64,000 bases of DNA. It comes from Enhygromyxa salina (GTDB lineage: Bacteria > Myxococcota_A > Polyangia > Nannocystales > Nannocystaceae). A program made the translations under genes and the position numbers. Position 1 is the stretch's first letter, and every line of letters begins with the position of its first letter. The stretch covers positions 57,748 to 121,747 of the forward strand of contig NZ_JMCC02000043.1 of assembly GCF_000737335.2 (NCBI RefSeq), read 5' to 3'. Below, piece by piece: positions 59,439-64,000 of the stretch. Under the pieces are notes generated by a model. That model made no database searches and had not been told where the DNA came from. It saw nothing but the letters and a program-made list of their open reading frames with translations.

Positions 59439-61085
59439 TCAGCCCAAGAAGGGGTAGCGCCAGTCTCGCGCGGGGGCGAAGTTCTCTTTGATCGTCCGCG
59501 GCGACAGCCAGCGGATCAAATTCCACATGCTGCCAGCCTTGTCGTTGGTCCCGCTGGCCCGGCCGCCGCCGAACGGCTGCTGACCGACGACGGCCCCCGT
59601 GGGCTTGTCGTTGATATAGAAGTTGCCGGCCGCGAAGCGCAGCTGCTCGACGGCGGTGACCACCGCGGCCCGGTCCTGGGCGAAGATCGCCCCGGTCAGC
59701 GCGTAGGGGCTGCTCTTGTCACACAGCTGCAGGGTCTGCTCGAACTCGGCCTCGGGGTAGACGTAGATCGACAGGATCGGGCCAAACAGCTCCTCGACCA
59801 TGGTTGGGTAGTCTGGCTCGTTGGCGACGATGATCGTGGGCCGCACGAAGTAGCCCTCCGAGTCGTCGTACTCGCCACCGAGCACCTCTTTGACCCCCGC
59901 GCCCACGGCAGCCTTGGCCGCATCGATCGCGCCCTTGTGATCCGCGAACGCGTTCTTGTCGATCACCGCGCCCAGGAAATTCGAGAAGTCCCGCACGTCG
60001 CCCATCTTTAGCTCGGCGATTCCGGCCGCGAGCCGCTCGCGCAGCGCCGGCCACAGGCTGTCGGGGATGTACGCGCGCGAGGCCGCCGAACATTTTTGGC
60101 CCTGGTACTCGAACGCCCCGCGCAGCAGCGCCACGCTCAGGGTCTCGAGGTCGGCGCTGGGGTGCGCGACAACGAAGTCCTTGCCGCCGGTCTCGCCGAC
60201 CAGGCGCGGGTACGCCCGGTAGCGATCCAGGTTGTCGCTGGCTTGCCGCCACAGGGTCTTGAAGGTGCTCGTCGAGCCCGTGAAGTGGATCCCGCCAAGC
60301 CGCGCGTCACCCATGATCGAGGGCCCGACCACGCTCGACGAGCCCGGCAGGAAATTGATGACCCCCGGGGGCAGCCCGGCGGCCTCGAACAGCTCCATGA
60401 TGTAGTGACCCGAGAGGATCGAGGTCGAGGCCGGCTTCCAGATCACCGTGTTGCCGCACAGCGCGGGCGCGGCCGGGAGGTTGGCGGCGATCGAGGTGAA
60501 GTTGAACGGGGTGATCGCAAACACGAAGCCGTCGAGCGGGCGGTACTCGACGCGGTTCCAGACCGCGGACCCGGGCGAGATCGGCTGCTCGGCGTAGATG
60601 CGCTCGAGGTAGTGGACGTTGAAGCGGAAGAAGTCGATGAGCTCACAGGCCGAGTCGATCTCTGCTTGGTACACGGTCTTGCTCTGGCCGAGCATGGTCG
60701 CGGCGTTGAGCTGGTCACGGAACTCGTCCTCGAGCAGCCGCGCCGCTCGCAGGAAGATCGCCGCGCGATCCTCGAAGGGCATCGCTGCCCACGGACCGCG
60801 GGCGAGCTCCGCCTCTGCGAGCGCCTTGGCGACCTCGGCCTCGCCGGCCTGGTGCGCGATCCCAGTCACGTGGCTGTGCCGGTGGGGCATGACCATCTCG
60901 CGGGTGTTGCCGGTCGTGATTTTCTCGCCGCCGATCACCAGCGGGACTTCGATCTTGGCGGCGAGCTGGCGATCGAGCTCGACCTCGATGCGCGCGCGCT
61001 CGGGGCTACCAGGGGCATAGTCACGCACCGGTTCATTGGCGGGCGTGGGGATCGGAGAAGAGCCGAACGACGACATGACCCGCAT
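59439..61085 (-). CDS. pruA: L-glutamate gamma-semialdehyde (P5C) dehydrogenase
   Basis: 548 residues from ATG 61085, preceded by aaggaaagg; a second in-frame ATG at 61076 is less likely. NAD-dependent oxidation of glutamate semialdehyde (from P5C, proline or arginine catabolism) to glutamate. ALDH motifs: FVFAITPFNFTSIAANLPAA, ISFTGST-like IHFTGST, catalytic Glu in LVGETGGKD (about 298), catalytic Cys in YQGQKCSAASRAY (about 332), and C-terminal PFGGGRASGTNDKAG. Resembles the monofunctional RocA/ALDH4A1 form; no proline dehydrogenase is fused or adjacent. Confidence 0.95.
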   Translation of the reverse strand: MRVMSSFGSSPIPTPANEPVRDYAPGSPERARIEVELDRQLAAKIEVPLVIGGEKITTGNTREMVMPHRHSHVTGIAHQAGEAEVAKALAEAELARGPWAAMPFEDRAAIFLRAARLLEDEFRDQLNAATMLGQSKTVYQAEIDSACELIDFFRFNVHYLERIYAEQPISPGSAVWNRVEYRPLDGFVFAITPFNFTSIAANLPAAPALCGNTVIWKPASTSILSGHYIMELFEAAGLPPGVINFLPGSSSVVGPSIMGDARLGGIHFTGSTSTFKTLWRQASDNLDRYRAYPRLVGETGGKDFVVAHPSADLETLSVALLRGAFEYQGQKCSAASRAYIPDSLWPALRERLAAGIAELKMGDVRDFSNFLGAVIDKNAFADHKGAIDAAKAAVGAGVKEVLGGEYDDSEGYFVRPTIIVANEPDYPTMVEELFGPILSIYVYPEAEFEQTLQLCDKSSPYALTGAIFAQDRAAVVTAVEQLRFAAGNFYINDKPTGAVVGQQPFGGGRASGTNDKAGSMWNLIRWLSPRTIKENFAPARDWRYPFLG

Positions 61086-61231
61086 ACTATCCTTTCCTTT
61101 TCCTTGCGCGCACGGGCACAGGCTCCTACGCCGGCCAGTCCCTCGCTGGCGCGCCTTCACACCCTCGCGCGCAGCCGCTGCGCGCTCCCAATTGGTTTTG
61201 AGCTCGGGCGGCGACCCGCTGCGCCGCGAGA

Positions 61232-61894
61232 TCAGTCGCGGCGGCGACGGGACACCGAGAGCAGCAGCCCGAACCCGAGGATCGTGGCGAGCCCGCCCCC
61301 GCCGATGTCCGTAGCGGTGACCGAGCAGCCCTTCTTGCTGGGCGCGGCCGGCTCGGGGGCGTTGTCGACCGCCTCGGGTTGGATCGGCTCGGGCTCGGGC
61401 TCGGCGGGGCCTGGATCCGTGGTTGGCGGCGGTTCGTTGGGCTGATCGAGGGTGTCGGCGTTCGCATCGAGGGCCTCGATGTCCGCGGCGGCGTCGGCCA
61501 GCGCGGTGGTCCGCGAGCACAGGTTGTCGCGGGCCTGACCCTTGTCGTCGATGCGGGCGTAGATCAACCACTCGCTGTCGGGATCCCCGTAGGCGCGGCC
61601 ACACGCCGCGCTGTTGTCAGCGGTCTCGATGTTGATCTTGGCGTCGAGCTGGCCCTTGAAGGTGCGCTGAACCTCGAAGGTGAAGATCTTGGTCTGCATC
61701 GCGTGCGGCCCCGGTTGGGGTCCGTCGGCGACCGCGAGCAGCTTGGCGGTGAACACCGCGTCCGCGTCGCGGGCGGACTCGACCGCGCCGGGCGAGCGGA
61801 TGCAGGAGCACGCTTGCGCTTCGGTTGGCGCCAACACCACCGCGGCGGGGATCAGGGCGAGGGACAGCACGCTGACAGCGAAGAGTCGACGCAT
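61232..61894 (-). CDS. TIMP/NTR-like secreted protein with MYXO-CTERM-like tail
   Basis: 220 residues. Signal peptide ending near EAQACSC; the mature protein begins with the CSC motif of tissue-inhibitor-of-metalloproteinase (NTR-like) domains, followed by AVESARDADAVFTAKLL, IFTFEVQRTFKGQ and CGRAYGDPDSEWLIYA. A PEPEPEPIQPE spacer leads to a C-terminal sorting-type tail: GC, a hydrophobic segment (LATILGFGLLLSV) and RRRRD. The tail matches the MYXO-CTERM pattern for surface delivery in myxobacteria. Bacterial TIMP-like proteins may inhibit metallopeptidases. Confidence 0.85.
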   Translation of the reverse strand: MRRLFAVSVLSLALIPAAVVLAPTEAQACSCIRSPGAVESARDADAVFTAKLLAVADGPQPGPHAMQTKIFTFEVQRTFKGQLDAKINIETADNSAACGRAYGDPDSEWLIYARIDDKGQARDNLCSRTTALADAAADIEALDANADTLDQPNEPPPTTDPGPAEPEPEPIQPEAVDNAPEPAAPSKKGCSVTATDIGGGGLATILGFGLLLSVSRRRRD

Positions 61895-62107
61895 CGCGGC
61901 AAGCTACCACCACTCATGGCGGCGGGCCCGATCCCGGATCGAGGATCGGGGGCTGCGCCCGAGATCCGCACGTACCGCCGTGAGCTGGCGCAGGCTGCCA
62001 ATAGCGCGGGTGAGCTGCTCTGCCAGCGCGCGCCTTGAAACCCGTCGCGGCTTGACCTAAACAGGCCCCCGCGTGGCCTTGCCACGCACAAAAGAGAGTG
62101 ATCCTCA

Positions 62108-63718
<1,611 letters not shown>

Positions 63719-64000
63719 CGAACTACTGGCGAGGCTCCGCCTCAGACCCGTCGAGCATGTAGACGTCTGCATGGGGTCGACGTGCTTTTCGGGCAGCGCG
63801 GGGGTCGACGTGCGGGGGTCGACGTGCTGATCGGGCAGCGCGCACGACCCGTGAGGGTCGCTCCGGGCACGGAGGGCTCAAGACGCTAATTTGCGTTGTC
63901 ATGGATCGCTGTCGGCGAGGTCGGGCTGTGGCTTCGGTGGGGCACTCGCAACGCCCTCTTATTGTGCCCGGAGCGACCCTCACGGGTCTCTTGTGCGCTT
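63719..64000. repeat. Intergenic direct and inverted repeats at the window end
   Basis: No convincing gene. Three copies of gggtcgacgtgc occur at about 63755-63830. Further right, 63846-63870 and 63964-63988 are perfect 25-bp reverse complements (outer gacccgtgag / ctcacgggtc). The hairpin could terminate the ABC-F gene or belong to a mobile element running past the window edge. Confidence 0.7.

Overview
This window reads as chromosomal DNA of a very GC-rich, lipoprotein-rich deltaproteobacterium, most likely a myxobacterium of the Nannocystis/Plesiocystis/Enhygromyxa group. Reasons: seven predicted lipoproteins carry long Gly-Asp dipeptide linkers, one protein resembles the myxobacterial TIGR02265/DUF2378 family, one secreted protein ends in a MYXO-CTERM-like tail, there is a Ser/Thr-kinase-like protein, and many starts are GTG with GTGA stop/start overlaps. 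The species call is inference; no rRNA, tRNA, phage, plasmid or CRISPR marker is visible.

Layout. 1-8.8 kb: GD-linker lipoproteins around an acyl-CoA synthetase and an SDR. 8.7-15.4 kb: P450, pseudokinase, TIGR02265-like protein with a coupled small gene, M1 metallopeptidase. 15.4-21.7 kb: short repeats, FHA membrane protein, YibQ-like deacetylase, S41 protease, SEFIR-like protein, aminopeptidase P. 21.7-24.3 kb: an accessory patch with a LecA-like lectin, a TPR relic, a six-repeat beta-trefoil lipoprotein and two adjacent palindromic elements. 24.3-33.6 kb: more lipoproteins, CGFS glutaredoxin, MBL hydrolase coupled to a patatin, a LeuB-family dehydrogenase coupled to an rRNA/tRNA methyltransferase, and Kbl.

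33.9-41.8 kb is the most system-like block: flavodoxin-fold reductase and MpaB-like oxygenase on the minus strand, then divergently a cNMP-binding/BFD iron-sulfur protein, a fatty-acid desaturase, an NAD-dependent epimerase-like SDR with an apparent AUC start, and a 926-residue protein with a duplicated cNMP-linker module ahead of a patatin domain. I infer a cyclic-nucleotide- and redox-responsive lipid-remodelling locus.

42-51.7 kb: VWA GD-linker lipoprotein, SulP transporter, MurE, a VOC protein with a histone-H1-like tail, CoaX and a DUF2254-like membrane protein. 51.7-54.7 kb: a beta-barrel-like protein between copies of a dispersed palindromic repeat family. 54.7-64 kb: NagZ, OFA transporter, an ExbD-like secreted protein with a lipoprotein, P5C dehydrogenase, a TIMP-like secreted protein and an ABC-F ATPase. 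Most genes are housekeeping or cell-envelope genes. The unusual content lies in the linkers, the palindromic repeats, the lectin patch and the lipid locus.
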